A stretch of 64,000 nucleotides of DNA, taken from Daucus carota subsp. sativus. Lineage: Eukaryota > Streptophyta > Magnoliopsida > Apiales > Apiaceae. Shown piece after piece: positions 1 to 10,989 of the stretch; the first letter of the stretch is position 1; each line of letters begins with the position of its first letter. Made by a program: the position numbers and the translations under genes. The DNA lies in contig NC_030387.2 in assembly GCF_001625215.2 (NCBI RefSeq), forward strand, positions 7,220,501-7,284,500, in the 5' to 3' direction. The notes below the pieces were generated by a model, which was given only the letters and a program-made list of their open reading frames with translations, did not search any database and was not told the origin of the DNA.

Positions 1-89
1 CAAAATTGCTAGCTTGTTTGTCATTTGCATTTCATTATGAAGTTTTTAAATTTTTAATATGTAATAAACTCTATTTATTAATAAAGTTT

Positions 90-240
90 CTTTTATTTTA
101 AATATTTGAATTTTCTAATTTATAAAATTAAATTATTAAACATTCAATTGACTTATAAGTAAAAGTTATCCAAATATTTTAATAACTTTTAAGTCTAAGT
201 TCACTTATCACTTAAAATCTCTGTAAATCACTTTTTCCAA
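90..240. repeat. AT-rich dispersed repeat, inverted relative of 31.69-31.85 kb
   Basis: This stretch reads, in reverse complement, like roughly 31690-31850: both share the order 'aattgacttataagta', 'acttttaagt', 'aagttcact' and 'aaatcact'. No open frame is present. It is probably a fragment of a MITE-like family. The rest of 1-519 is AT-rich with no gene that I can see. Confidence 0.4.
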
Positions 241-519
241 GACTAGTCAAAAAATCATCTAATAATTCAAATTTATGTCTAAAATATTTTTTTCACTTTA
301 ATACTGATACTCTTAACTGTCATTATTTTAATACTAACATTTGTATCGCTTTCAAAAAAAAAACTAATATTTGTATTATATTTTTAAAATTAAAATATTA
401 AAATTTTTGATTGAACGATCGTTATATATATATTTTTATTTTATGAAATTTAAAAGAATCTTCTTATTAAAATTACTAAAACACATTTAAATAGTTTCGT
501 TAAGACGTATATTTTTTCA

Positions 520-970
520 GGGGAGGGTTCTGGTACAAACTTACAAACTTTTTTTGTTCAACGCATATATAACTTGAGTTCAACATTTTTTCAACATTTT
601 TTGTTGAACAGTGACTAAAATAGTGGTGGAGAAGTACATAAACCAATTTTTAAATGTAAGAACTAAGGTAAACATGTGATATAACTAATATTTATGTTTC
701 TAGACCCTACCCAAACCCTAGAGGTATAGTTTAAACATATTTTTAGATATATTCAACACAATGATAATTAGTGTTCAACACCCGATGTTGAACCCCAGTT
801 ATAAATGTGTTGAAAACGCGATTTATTTATGCGTTATTTTTAAAAATTGTGATGTTTTTTGAAAAAATTTCAACATGGATACTTTATATAACTAAGGATT
901 AACAAAATAGAAGAATAAAAAAAGTTTGTAAGTTTGTAACTTAAAAAAGTTTTTATTTGATCCTATCCCT
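520..970. mobile_element. Mutator-like MITE with 9-bp target duplication
   Basis: A 451-bp element lies between two identical 9-bp copies of 'attttttca' (511-519 and 971-979), the duplication length typical of Mutator-like elements. Its ends are inverted: GGGGAGGGTTCTGGTACAAA on the left and, in reverse complement, AGGGATAGGATCAAATAAAA on the right. Both ends then run into 'acaaacttacaaactttttt'. There is no coding potential. A diverged partial relative lies near 58.0-58.27 kb. Confidence 0.7.
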
Positions 971-1145
971 ATTTTTTCATACGTCTTTTGACGTGCTTAA
1001 CTTTTAAAATATATTTAACATAGTCCAAGTAAATTATTGTAACATACATATTTATTGTCTGGAACATATATATTCTAATATAAATATATTTTCAAAATAA
1101 AATTAAGAGATATATACAAAAATAAATATTATGAGTCAATTTACA

Positions 1146-1607
1146 GGGGTGTATTGGATTGAGATTTTGAAGCATTTTTTTTCATTCATGAAATCCGAGA
1201 GTATTCGATTGGGATTGTTTGAAATCCATTAAAATCGTGAGGTATTCAATTGGGATTTTAAATTATATTACAAAATCTAAGTGGTTTTCGATTAGGATTT
1301 CAAATTATGCTTTAAAATCTGATGGTATTCACCTGGGATTGTTTAAAATTTATTAAAATCTATGATGGTATTCACATGCTGATGGTTTTTTTTGGATTTC
1401 ATAAAATGATAAATTTTGTGGCATTTTTTAGTGTATTTTAAGTTTTTTGAAATCTCACCAGAATCCATGAGATTTTGAAGCATTGTGCTTAATCCTATCA
1501 ACTCTGCAACATTTTATCAAGAATCCGCATAAAATCAAAATCACATACCATTCATAAAATCCAATGACTAAAAACAATTCATTAAAATTCCAATTAAATA
1601 CACCAAG
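1146..1607. mobile_element. MITE-like element with internal short repeats
   Basis: The ends are imperfect inverted repeats (GGGTGTATTGGATTGAGATT on the left; reverse complement of the right end GGTGTATTTAATTGGAATTT). Inside, a degenerate motif of the type 'ggtattcgattgggatt' recurs four to five times between 1200 and 1350. No clear target duplication was found, so the exact borders and superfamily are uncertain. Confidence 0.45.
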
Positions 1608-1644
1608 CTCGTTAATCTTAAAATAAGTACAATTTAGAAAAATA

Positions 1645-1735
1645 AGCACGGATCGCCTAAGTGATAGGTTTATCCTCTGTTTGTCCGGAAGACCCGTGTT
1701 CGATTCTGACTCATCCCGTCATCTGTAATAGACAC
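1645..1735 (+). mobile_element. tRNA-derived SINE head, fragment
   Basis: The segment has a tRNA-like internal polymerase III promoter: a box A-like 'gatcgcctaagtgatagg' near 1650-1668 and a box B-like 'cccgtgttcgattctgac' near 1692-1710, with normal tRNA-like spacing. It does not fold as an intact tRNA with an acceptor stem, so a SINE fragment fits better than a tRNA gene. It was later cut by the hAT-like insertion that begins at 1739. Confidence 0.45.
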
Positions 1736-1738
1736 ATG

Positions 1739-2636
1739 TAGGCCTGTAAATGGATCGGATATCCGATCCGATCCGACCCGATTCGATCCGTGGTTAAATA
1801 AATGGATATGGATCCTTATTAAAAAAATCCGATTTGATAATAATCCGGTCCGATAAAGAATGGATATGGATATGGTCAAATCCGATCTGTTAACGATCTG
1901 ATCCGATTCATGCTTAACTATATTATATAATTTATATTATATCGTATTATAATATAATATATTATTATTAATATATTACATACAAAATAAAAATTTCCAA
2001 AGATACAAGACAAAACCCTAAATCATATTTTCTTATAATCGATCAGCCGCTCCTAATTTTTGACATGGCTCTCACTCTTGTTATCCAGTTATCTAATAAT
2101 CACTCCTTTTTTATGTAGAGTGAGTATAAACAGAAAGGCTAACTCTTCCACTTAAAAACTTACTCAATCACCTGGTTCCGTATTTAAGACATATTTATCG
2201 ATCTTAATCCTTATTAATAGAGGAGCAAATCACAATTTGCTTCCTCCAAACGTATTAAGCAACTTATTTATTATTTTTTTATTTACTTGATAAATTCTGT
2301 GTTGAAGTTTTTATAGGAACAACCAACAAAGTTTTTATTAAATACTGCTTTATTAGTTTTTTTTACCTATTACGCTAAAGTTTATGAATTAATATAGCTT
2401 GAAAATATCACTTTTTTTTGTATGGAAGTTTAAACATTTTTCACGGTGAAAAAATATACTTCATAATTTTTAGTGGATCGGAGCTCTGATCCGATTATAC
2501 ATGATCCGAGTGGACCGGATATGGATTGATTTGTAAAATATCTGACTCTTGATCCGATCCGATCCGAATCCGATAAATTTAAATGGATTAGAATATACAT
2601 TTAGTTAGATCCGATCCATCGATCCGTTTACATAGT
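1739..2636. mobile_element. hAT-like non-autonomous element just upstream of CDKB1
   Basis: A 0.9-kb element is flanked by the direct repeat 'tagacacatg' (1729-1738 and 2637-2646), which contains the 8-bp duplication expected of hAT transposons. The left end TAGGCCTGTAAATGGATCGG is mirrored by TAACTATGTAAACGGATCGA, read from the right on the other strand. Sub-terminal regions repeat 'gatccgatcc' in both orientations and the centre is AT-rich. No transposase frame is present, so it is non-autonomous. Its right end lies about 310 bp before the CDKB1 start codon. Confidence 0.65.
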
Positions 2637-2646
2637 TAGACACATG

Positions 2647-2945
2647 CCAGTTAAAAAAAACACTCTAGGCACCCGAGGAAAGCAAAACATCGTGGGCTTG
2701 AAGGCCAGAGCAGAAAATGGATACATAGTTTGGGCCCAGGTTAAACAAGAAATTTCAAAATTTGAAATGACAGAGCGGAGGGAAGCACGTGAGTCAGCAC
2801 CTTGGTGCCGTTGTAGCCGAAAGAAAGAAAACCCCCAATTACATTTCCACATCTTTTTAATATACAGTGGCAGAGCCCCTCTCTCTCTCTCTCTCTGTCT
2901 CTCTGTCTCTCTCTCTCTCTCTCCCACTCCATCTCTACACAAACA
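2647..2945 (+). promoter_or_regulatory. CDKB1 proximal promoter and 5'UTR
   Basis: Only about 300 bp separate the hAT-like element from the kinase start codon. The interval has two TGGGCY site II-type motifs ('gtgggcttg' near 2690 and 'tttgggccc' near 2728), elements that TCP factors bind in many plant proliferation genes. An AT-rich 'ttttaatatacag' near 2855 could be a TATA-like element. A CT tract sits in the presumed leader. The transcription start cannot be placed from sequence alone. Confidence 0.45.
2878..2924 (+). repeat. CT microsatellite in CDKB1 leader
   Basis: An almost pure CT tract, interrupted by two GT dinucleotides, ends about 20 bp before the CDKB1 start codon. On the other strand it is a GA repeat of the kind bound by BPC/GAGA-binding proteins. 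It generates spurious serine/leucine-rich open frames on the + strand and glutamate/arginine-rich ones on the - strand. Confidence 0.85.
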
Positions 2946-5900
2946 ATGGAAGACAAATACGAGAAGCTCGAAAAGGTCGGGGAAGGAACATACGGCAAGG
3001 TGTACAAGGCCAAAGACAAAGCCACCGGCCAATTAGTCGCCTTGAAGAAGACCAGATTGGAAATGGACGAAGAAGGCGTGCCTCCCACCGCTCTCCGCGA
3101 GATTTCGCTACTCCAGATGCTCTCTCATTCTCTCTACATCGTTCGTCTTCTCTCCGTGGAGCACGTAGGCCATCCTAATTCCGCCCCCAATTGCGATGCC
3201 AAGGATCAAACCAAGAAAAAGCCCAGTCTTTACCTTGTTTTCGAGTATCTCGACACTGATTTGAAGAAGTATATTGATTCGCATCGCAAGGGGGCTAACC
3301 CTAGGCCTTTGCCTAATTCGATTGTTCAGAGCTTTCTGTTTCAGTTGTGTAAAGGCGTTGCTCATTGTCACTCTCACGGTGTTCTTCACCGGTTTGTCTC
3401 TTGTTTTTCGGTTTAATTTTATAAGCTTGTTTTGTATTATGTTGTTTGTGATGATGAGTAATTGTGATGTGTTTTAGGGATCTCAAGCCTCAGAATCTTC
3501 TTGTTGACAAGGACAAGGGGATTCTTAAGATTGCCGATTTGGGTCTCGGAAGGGCTTTTACTGTGCCACTTAAGAGTTATACTCATGAGGTACCTACTTT
3601 CCAATTGATATTTAATATCATGTTTATGTATATGTGTGTGCTTTTTCCCAATTGAATTTAGGATTTATATGCGAACATTAAATTAAAACAACCATCAGTT
3701 CTGTTGCGATTATTTTACTTTATTTGTGGTATTATATTAACTGTCATCTGTATAATTGTAACCGATGATCTGTATATGGTCACTACAGTTTTTGGGCTAA
3801 AATGATTTTTATGTATTTGTAATATGCACTGTTGTGTAGTCTTTCTCTAGTTGCTGATATTCCATTAATTCTGTGTTTCCCAATGCTGCAGATTGTTACT
3901 CTTTGGTATAGAGCTCCAGAGGTGCTCTTGGGAACAACTCACTACTCAACGGCTGTTGATATGTGGTCTGTTGGCTGTATTTTCGGTATGATCACCCTTT
4001 TCGTTTTCTACAAGTCATTATGGTCTTTTCAATCATCCTGTGTAGTTTAGATGTTAGTTTGTTAATTGGCATACATGAGCTTTTACCCCTTATTACTTTG
4101 GAGTATGTGTTGCCTAACCATACAAAAACCGTAAAATTAACAATTTAATTACTTCTGCAGCTGAAATGACAAGAAGACAAGCTCTCTTTCCAGGAGATTC
4201 TGAGTTCCAGCAACTGCTTCACATATTCAGGTACATATATGTCGCTGCCTAGAGGATCTTATCACATTCTGATACCTTTTCTTGACATGATGTCAACAAT
4301 ATATATCTATCTATATATTAAACGATAAAACTTCAGTCCCTAGGCTTAGGTAAAAACAATTGATTCAGTTTAGTCTGTTCACAGTTCTTGGTATCAACAC
4401 TTGTGCATGGATCCAGTTAATTTGCTTATTATATAGGGTGTTTATTTTCTTTGCATCATAATATATATTCATTAGCTAGTTTCCTAAGGTGGCGGTGCGC
4501 GTTAGCAGAAACATCTGACTCTTAAATAATATGATGCTGTTTGTGTTGAGTTGCTAAGTTCCACATAACCTTCTGCCCTTCACTCAATATCCCATTTTTT
4601 AATAATAATCTACTTTATTTCAAGAATATTTGGGATATGTGCCTTTCGTTGCCTTGTTAATTTACCATCTCTCCCAGCACTCTAAAAATATTAATAATAG
4701 CCGTAAATGAATTTTATATTTTTAGCACTTCCCTTCACAAAACAATCCCATATTTTAAGCCAATCCCTAGGAGCTCATCACTTTGGAACAAACCTCAGCT
4801 CTGTTACGGAACTTAAACAAAATGGATCGTGGAGAGGCTTATTTGGATCATATATCTTAATAGTGTTATCTTTTTTTGTCAGATCTTAATAGTGTTGTCT
4901 ATTTCTATGTAAACAAGAAAAAGAAAAAGGAGACAAATAGAGTTATTAACTGTAGCTTTAGATTACCAATAATGCTTGGTGTTCTATTTGCATGTCAGAT
5001 TCCAAAGGTGTGGGTGGGTTGCTGCTGTATGCTGTAGGCATATTATGTACTCTAAATTCTAAAGCCTATGAATTAACAAGAGAGGAAATGTAACAAGCAA
5101 AGTAACCATAATTGTCCAATCCAGTTAACAGATTCTGTTACTGAACACAACTTAGTTATTAATATATCAGTCACAATATGTTTCGCCAATATAAGGTTGC
5201 ATGAGATGACAGACAAAATCTTCAGCTTATTTACCCGATCAGAACATCATTTGCGATTATAACGTTGGTTACGAGATATACAGCCTAGCTGCAATGACTT
5301 TAATTAAATGTGTATACAAAATATAAAACCTGTAAATTGTTATTTCATTTTTGTGTACAAATTTGGAGCACAATTGGATCATAGTAGGAGATAACATCAA
5401 TGAATATGAGATTACATGTGAGCGACTGGGTCAGATTTTTAAGTGTCCTGTTTTCATATCTAGCTTAGCTACCACCCTTCAGCTGAATATGTCACTCTTC
5501 CACTGGTTACTGTTCTCATTTCAGTATTAATTTATGTGTTTTGTTTGTCATGGAAGGTTGTTAGGAACACCAAGTGAAAAGCAGTGGCCAGGAGTTAGTT
5601 CTCTGCGGGACTGGCATGTATATCCTCGATGGGAACCTCAGAACTTGGCACGTGCTGTTCCGTCATTGGACGCTGATGGTGTTGATCTCCTATCGGTAGC
5701 TACTTGAGTCTATTCTTTTTCTTTCTTGCTCATTGTTCTTAAGATATAAACTTAGATATGATTCTGGCCCTACGGATTTAAGGATATGACCCGGGGTATT
5801 CGTCCAGGTGTTTGCTTTATCTCCGACCCTGTGGCATATACACTAGTACTTATTGCTGAACCTAAATTTATAGAGTTTGCTTTAGCTAATCCTTCCAATC

Positions 5901-6758
5901 TACTTTAGATCCAGGACTATTTTCCACACTTCAGATTTTAAGTTTACACTAACATCAGTTGACTATAACTGTTTAGCCCTATTATGAGCGGATTGGCCAC
6001 ATTACAAGAATCTGCAGTTTTAAACTGCATAATTTCCACCATCTTAATTTGCAATAACCATGGATTAGAGTAATATATTACATTGCTGCAAATATGATCC
6101 TTCATATCGAGGTTCATATGTGATTGTGGTATGATTCTCTGCAGTCTTCAATCCATAACAATCCTGGGTTTGTTTGTAACTGCGGTACCATTTTATGATT
6201 CAAGTCCTAAACCCGTAAAAAAATCTGAAACAATGTCTTGAGAACTTTTAAGATCAACTGCTCAACTAGGATACATATTTTCAAAATGTAGCTAGAAGTG
6301 CCATTTGATGTATGAATTTATAAACCACTTGAACTGTTTGACGACTCAATATTGCAGATTTTGGCTTTGTATCTGATTGTTCCTGTCATACTTATATTTT
6401 CTAGTAGACAAAATATATCTTTTTGTCATGATTACTTATTCATATAGTAAAAAATCTTCCAAAACCGCACTGCCGCACTGCCTATTTATAAATATTTAGG
6501 CTATTTATAAATAGGCATATATCGTTGTTTCTGATGAGTTGTGTGTATATAATACTTCCATGATTCTAGTGTCAGTCATCTTTTTGTCTGAACATCCATA
6601 GAATAGTATTTTTGTGAGTTTCATTGCAAGATGAATACTGATTGTGCTGTTTCCTGCTATTACAGAAAATGCTCAAATATGATCCAGCTGATCGGATATC
6701 GGCCAAAGCAGCTATGGATCATTCCTATTTTGACACCTTGGACAAGTCTCAGTTCTAA
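2946..6758 (+). CDS. CDKB1: Cyclin-dependent kinase B1
   Basis: Plant-specific B1-type CDK acting around G2/M with mitotic cyclins in the nucleus. The six exons are 2946-3391, 3478-3589, 3892-3985, 4161-4230, 5557-5695 and 6666-6758, giving 954 nt and 317 residues; Arabidopsis members have about 310. Visible: glycine loop GEGTYG (12-17) with Thr15/Tyr16, catalytic Lys34, cyclin-binding helix PPTALRE (46-52), which marks B1 rather than B2 (P[S/P]TTLRE), HRDLKPQN (catalytic Asp150), DLG in place of DFG (169-171), T-loop Thr184 in SYTHE, and WYRAPEV. The frame is closed after DTLDKSQF. An insert rich in Lys and Asn around residues 76-90 is usual for plant CDKB. All introns are GT-AG. It begins about 310 bp after a hAT-like element and has a 24-bp tandem repeat shortly after the stop. 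Identity is near certain; only the transcript ends are unknown. Confidence 0.97.
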
Positions 6759-6804
6759 CACGTGTCCTTAAATTCTCTCTCTCTTGTAGGAGAGAATGTG
6801 GTCC

Positions 6805-6876
6805 TTGGTGATTTAGAATATCATCATCTTGGTGATTTGGAATGTCATCATCTTGGTGATTTGGAATGTATCTATC
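6805..6876 (+). repeat. Three tandem 24-bp units in CDKB1 3'UTR
   Basis: Three head-to-tail 24-bp units begin 'ttggtgattt', at 6805, 6829 and 6853, the last diverged at its end. They start 46 bp after the CDKB1 stop. The unit length is a multiple of three, so they produce a short repetitive open frame, but no codon signal supports translation. The remaining stretch to about 7740 is ordinary 3'UTR and intergenic sequence. Confidence 0.8.
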
Positions 6877-7752
6877 TTCAACAAACTCTTCTGTGTGATC
6901 CAATTTATCAGTACTGTGTTGTGATATTGAAAAGTTTTCGATGAACTATTCTGTGAGCAAGTTTGGCTGAGACGGGCTTTAGTTATCAATTCTATGCACT
7001 CTCATACAATGAAACTTGTAGATTTTCCATATAATTTTCTAAAGAGATTTTGGTTATACAATACTACAGTGGTTTAATTTGCTGTCTTAGTTGTGTTGTG
7101 TACACAGAATCCCAGGTGATTCTGAAAGCTGTCTTTTGTTGAATCATCTATAGTCTACCCGTTCTTCCCATCAGTTACGGGAGTTTCTATTGATTCATAG
7201 TCGAGGAGGTGACGTTAAAACCAGTGAATTTTATTCGATAGGGTTGAAACTATATTAGTTCTGAAACCCAAGTTGCTTAGACTTACCACATCTATATTTA
7301 GCATTACAGGGAAAGATGATTGGATTCAATCAATTTGATTGTTCTGGTACAAATGATAATAAAAAATAAGAAGGGTGAACGTGAGGCATCTAGAGATGGG
7401 GAAAGCGTAAACAGCGGCTTGTCTCTCCCTCAATAATAAGAATTATATACACAAACTTCCTTTCTTTCGTTGTCCTTGCAAATCGCAGAGCAATCAAACT
7501 AATCCATCCATCCATTTATTGGGTCGTTATAATTTCTTCTACCTAGCCTATCCTTTCTTCACCATTTCATTTCCATATTCATCCAAACCTGCAAGTTCCT
7601 TGAAATGCTTATTAATTTATGCATATCCATAACATGCAGAGTATCTGGTAGGACTCACATCTAGCTGGCTCCTCATAATCAATTATTTAACTAGACAGAT
7701 CCAGAAGGTGGTATCTAATTGTTTTTTATAATTTATGGATTTGTCTCTGCTG

Positions 7753-7763
7753 GATATATAAAT
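7753..7763 (+). promoter_or_regulatory. TATA box of CML42-like gene
   Basis: 'gatatataaat' lies about 105-115 bp before the start codon of the single-exon calmodulin-like gene, a normal distance for a plant TATA box with a short leader. No in-frame ATG precedes the annotated start in this interval. Confidence 0.5.
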
Positions 7764-7866
7764 GTTTGTCCCCCTTATTCTGATTGACACTGCATCATTA
7801 TCAATACATATAAAGTGTAGAGTTGTAGTGAGATTTAGAAATTTGTAATATAATTAGGTTTTTATA

Positions 7867-8442
7867 ATGGAGGGTGATCAGGGCAAAGTATGGAAAAGGA
7901 GTCTTTCCAGCTCCAGCAAATCCAACAGCTTCAAGCTTCGAAGCCCCAGCCTCAACTCAGTACGTCTGCGTCGCATTTTTGACATGTTCGACAAGAGCAG
8001 CGATGGCATGCTGACAGCAGACGAGCTGAGTCAGGCCCTCAGCATTTTAGGCCTGGACGCGGATCCGTCAGAGATTGATTCCATGATCAGTTCTTATGTG
8101 AAACCAGGCAACCAGGGCCTGACTTTCGAAGACTTTGAGGCCCTTCACCAATCTCTGAACAACGCCTTCTTCGCGGATGGCCAGGAAGACGCCCCTGTCA
8201 GTGAGGAGGAGAGTCAGGAATCGGATCTGTCAGAGGCATTCAAGGTATTCGACGAGGATGGAGACGGTTTTATCTCTGCCAAGGAGTTGCAAGTGGTTCT
8301 AGGGAAGCTAGGATTCCCTGAGAGCCGCGAGCTTGCTCGGGTAGAGATGATGATATCTTCTGTGGATCGTAATAAAGACGGCCGTGTCGATTTCTTCGAG
8401 TTCAAAGATATGATGCGCAATGTCATGGTCCGTTCAGGTTAA
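7867..8442 (+). CDS. CML42: Calmodulin-like protein, CML42/CML43 type
   Basis: Intronless gene for a 191-residue EF-hand calcium sensor, the same length as Arabidopsis CML42 as I recall it. A serine/basic N-terminus (1-30) ends in the family signature SFKLRSPSLNSVRLRRIFD. EF-hand 1 loop is Asp42-Glu53, EF-hand 2 (about 78-92) is degenerate and unlikely to bind calcium, an acidic linker spans 104-120, EF-hand 3 loop is Asp129-Glu140 with the canonical D-x-D-x-D-G pattern, and EF-hand 4 loop is Asp167-Glu178. CML42 is described as a sensor in trichome branching and in defence and jasmonate signalling; the same role here is inference from similarity. It has its own TATA box, about 1.1 kb after CDKB1 in the same direction. 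CML43 is the main alternative name. Confidence 0.93.
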   Translation: MEGDQGKVWKRSLSSSSKSNSFKLRSPSLNSVRLRRIFDMFDKSSDGMLTADELSQALSILGLDADPSEIDSMISSYVKPGNQGLTFEDFEALHQSLNNAFFADGQEDAPVSEEESQESDLSEAFKVFDEDGDGFISAKELQVVLGKLGFPESRELARVEMMISSVDRNKDGRVDFFEFKDMMRNVMVRSG

Positions 8443-9299
8443 ACTCTACTGTGTCTAATCTGCAGATTCCTCTGTTTTTTTTTGTTTCTTTTTCTTTTGT
8501 TTGGGATTGTTTTAGTATCATAGAGGCTCAATGATGCAATTCCAGACCATTTTTAATGTTGATCATTTGATGACATGTTAACATCACTTGATTAGGATCC
8601 GCTTGTACAAATTCATAAATTGAACGTGTATAATGATTCTCTCTCAACTTCAGATGGTTAGTTGCAAAACATTTAGGGACACGTTCACCTTTAATGATAC
8701 AATCAATGATGGATGAGTAGGCGAGTGTCATAGCAACAAGTACCTTATCAAATTTTATCTAACGGAAGCGTGGTCGAGCAAGCAAGAGTCTAACATAAAA
8801 GATAAAACCATGAGGTTTTTTTTTTTTTTTTAACTAAATAAAAACCATGAGTTTGTCGTCGAAATGATGCCCCTAGATGTATTGCACTGGAAGTTATGTG
8901 TTTAATGATAACCGACGATCGAGGTTATAATATTTCTATTATATATTCAGTGTTTTTTAATCAAATGGGATTTATCCGTCCAATAATTAAAAAGCTTGAA
9001 CGAGTCCTCTTTTAATGATTAATATTGAACGTATTAAAAAATAATTATAATTTCAAACCACTTAATATTCATCCAACTGTTCAAAACACTGGATGAACCA
9101 AAGGAGACCTGGAAGTAGATCAAATCCTGCTATAGTTAATAGTTGCTATAAGATGCGTCATGACCAAGCAAATTTTTCAATGGCCTCTTTATACAAATAA
9201 TAAAAACTTTTGACATATGAAATGCATAAAATTTTGTAATATTGCATTTTCGTTGTATATGTGATTTATTATATAATTGATGATTAGATGTATATAGGG
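8443..9299. other. Non-coding: CML42 3'UTR and intergenic
   Basis: About 0.85 kb without a credible open frame. It begins with the T-rich 3'UTR of the calmodulin-like gene and contains a T homopolymer near 8818-8831. I see no transposon termini here. Confidence 0.5.
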
Positions 9300-10110
9300 G
9301 AAGCAAAATCAGATATCGGATTTGATTATTAATAGCTAAATTGGATATCCAGTTTTTTGGATTATCAACAATTTATTCTTGTTCCGTCTTAATCAGATCA
9401 AGAGATCAGATTATCTGGATCGAATTAGTTATATATAATTAAAATTAATTTATAAATTATTCTACAATTATGTCTTTAACCAGTTACAATCAAGTTTATG
9501 AATTATAAATTGATTAGTATCAACTTTAAAATTAGAGTTTTAGGCTTTAACATGTTTTGAATGTATTTTTCTTATAATTTATTTTAATTTAGTCGAATGT
9601 ATAATTCAATTCTTATGATAATTCTCATAAATGATATTTGTGATTATTAAATTGACTATATTTAATTAAAAAAAATAAATGCATTCACATCTACATTAAT
9701 GTTATCAATTATAATGATTAATTTATATGCTTCATAATTAATCTATATCTCATCCTAAGGTATTGTAATATTCAAACAAATTAATTTTGAAATAAAATAA
9801 TTAAAAAATATGATTATATGGAGAATAAATTACTGCTATATTTAGTATATTATATGTTGCACTATTTATTTTTAATAAGTATATTAGTCATAAAAAATTA
9901 TTTTGTTGAATAAAAATCAAAAATCAAATCGGATCCAGATAACTAGTTTTATAAAAAATATTTATCCGAATCTGAATTTGTAAAAAAATTGAATCAAATA
10001 CTTGGTCTGGTCTCTAGAGAAAATATTTTAATTTTTGAAATTTTAATATTAAATACAGAACTTGAAATCCGGATAACCAGCTTTTCAGATTTTTATGCTC
10101 ATACCTCAAT
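9300..10110. mobile_element. Degenerate hAT-like element
   Basis: Motifs of the type 'ggatccagataac', 'atccggataacc' and 'agatcagattatctgg' recur in both orientations at the two ends of an AT-rich 0.8-kb block, as in other hAT-like elements of this window. Candidate ends are weakly inverted (GGGGAAGCAAAATCAGATAT and, from the right, GAGGTATGAGCATAAAAATC). No target duplication was recognised, so borders are approximate. Confidence 0.35.
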
Positions 10111-10127
10111 ATAAACATATGATTTTA

Positions 10128-10989
10128 GGGAAATCTACAAAACTACCTACCTTTTCTTTTATTGTTTTCAAAAATACTACCTTCCAGAATTATTTTTAAA
10201 AATACCTTTTCATAAATTTTTTTTTTCAAAAATACTGTTTGCAACTTTTGCAACCTCATTTGCAACTACAGGCGGCGCCAGCCGTGTTGCAACCTGATTT
10301 CAAGTTCCAGTTTTCAAATGTCATTTTCGACCTCATTTTCGGAATCGATATATATTTGAAAACTGGAACTTGAAATCAGGATTTGTAATTGCATATATAG
10401 TTGCATATGGTTGTATTCAGTTGCATATGGTTGCATTCAGTTGATTCTATTGTAATCTAATGGCCCCGCCAGGGGCACACCATACATCTGTTGTTACTTA
10501 CAGTTTTCAGTTGCATTTTGTTGCAACTGAGGTTGCAAAAGTTGCAACTGCAGTTGCAACCTCATTTGCAACTTTTGCAACCTCATTTACAACTATATAT
10601 AGTTTTCAGTTGCATTTAGTTGCAACTGAGGTTGCAAATGAAGTTGCAAATGCAGTTGCAAAAGTTGCAACTGCAGTTGCAACTTCATTTGCAACCTCAT
10701 TTGCAACTTTTGCAACCTCATTTGCAACTTACAGTTTTCAGTTGAACTAGTTGCAATTGCAGTTGCAACAGTTGCAATAGTTGCAACTTTCCATTTTTAT
10801 TTGCAACTTTTGCAACCTCATTTGCAACTTTTACGGCTGCGCCGCCCAAGGTTGCAAATGAGGTTGCAAAAGTTGAAATCGTATTTTTGAAAAAAAAATT
10901 TTATGAAAAGGTATTTTTAAAAACAATGAAAAAGATGGTAGTATTTTTAAAAAACTAATTTTACACATGGGTATTTTTAAAAAGATCCC
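10128..10989. mobile_element. Palindromic TTGCAA-rich Mutator-like element
   Basis: An 0.86-kb block with long inverted ends: 'aaaaataccttttcataaat' on the left is mirrored by 'attttatgaaaaggtatttt' on the right, followed inward by 'ggcggcgccagccgt' against 'gggcggcgcagccgt'. Its interior is dominated by the self-complementary hexamer TTGCAA, present dozens of times and often within GTTGCAAC. The termini begin with GGG, as in the larger element at 41.5-43.2 kb, which suggests one family. The flanks match only partly (about 6 of 9 bases). An open frame at 10460-10750 is an Ala/Thr/Phe/Ser low-complexity product of the repeat, not a gene. Confidence 0.55.

Noticed and set aside
1645-1717. Possible tRNA gene
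   Set aside because: Box A and B are present, but no acceptor stem or anticodon arm could be paired by eye; a SINE head is the simpler reading.
2628-3178. Several open frames over the CT repeat before and within CDKB1 exon 1
   Set aside because: They consist of Ser/Leu or Arg/Glu runs from the microsatellite or out-of-frame copies of the kinase exon.
10460-10750. Open frame of 96 codons rich in Ala, Thr, Phe and Ser
   Set aside because: It is a direct translation of the TTGCAA repeat inside a mobile element; no domain, and the same composition would appear in any frame of that repeat.
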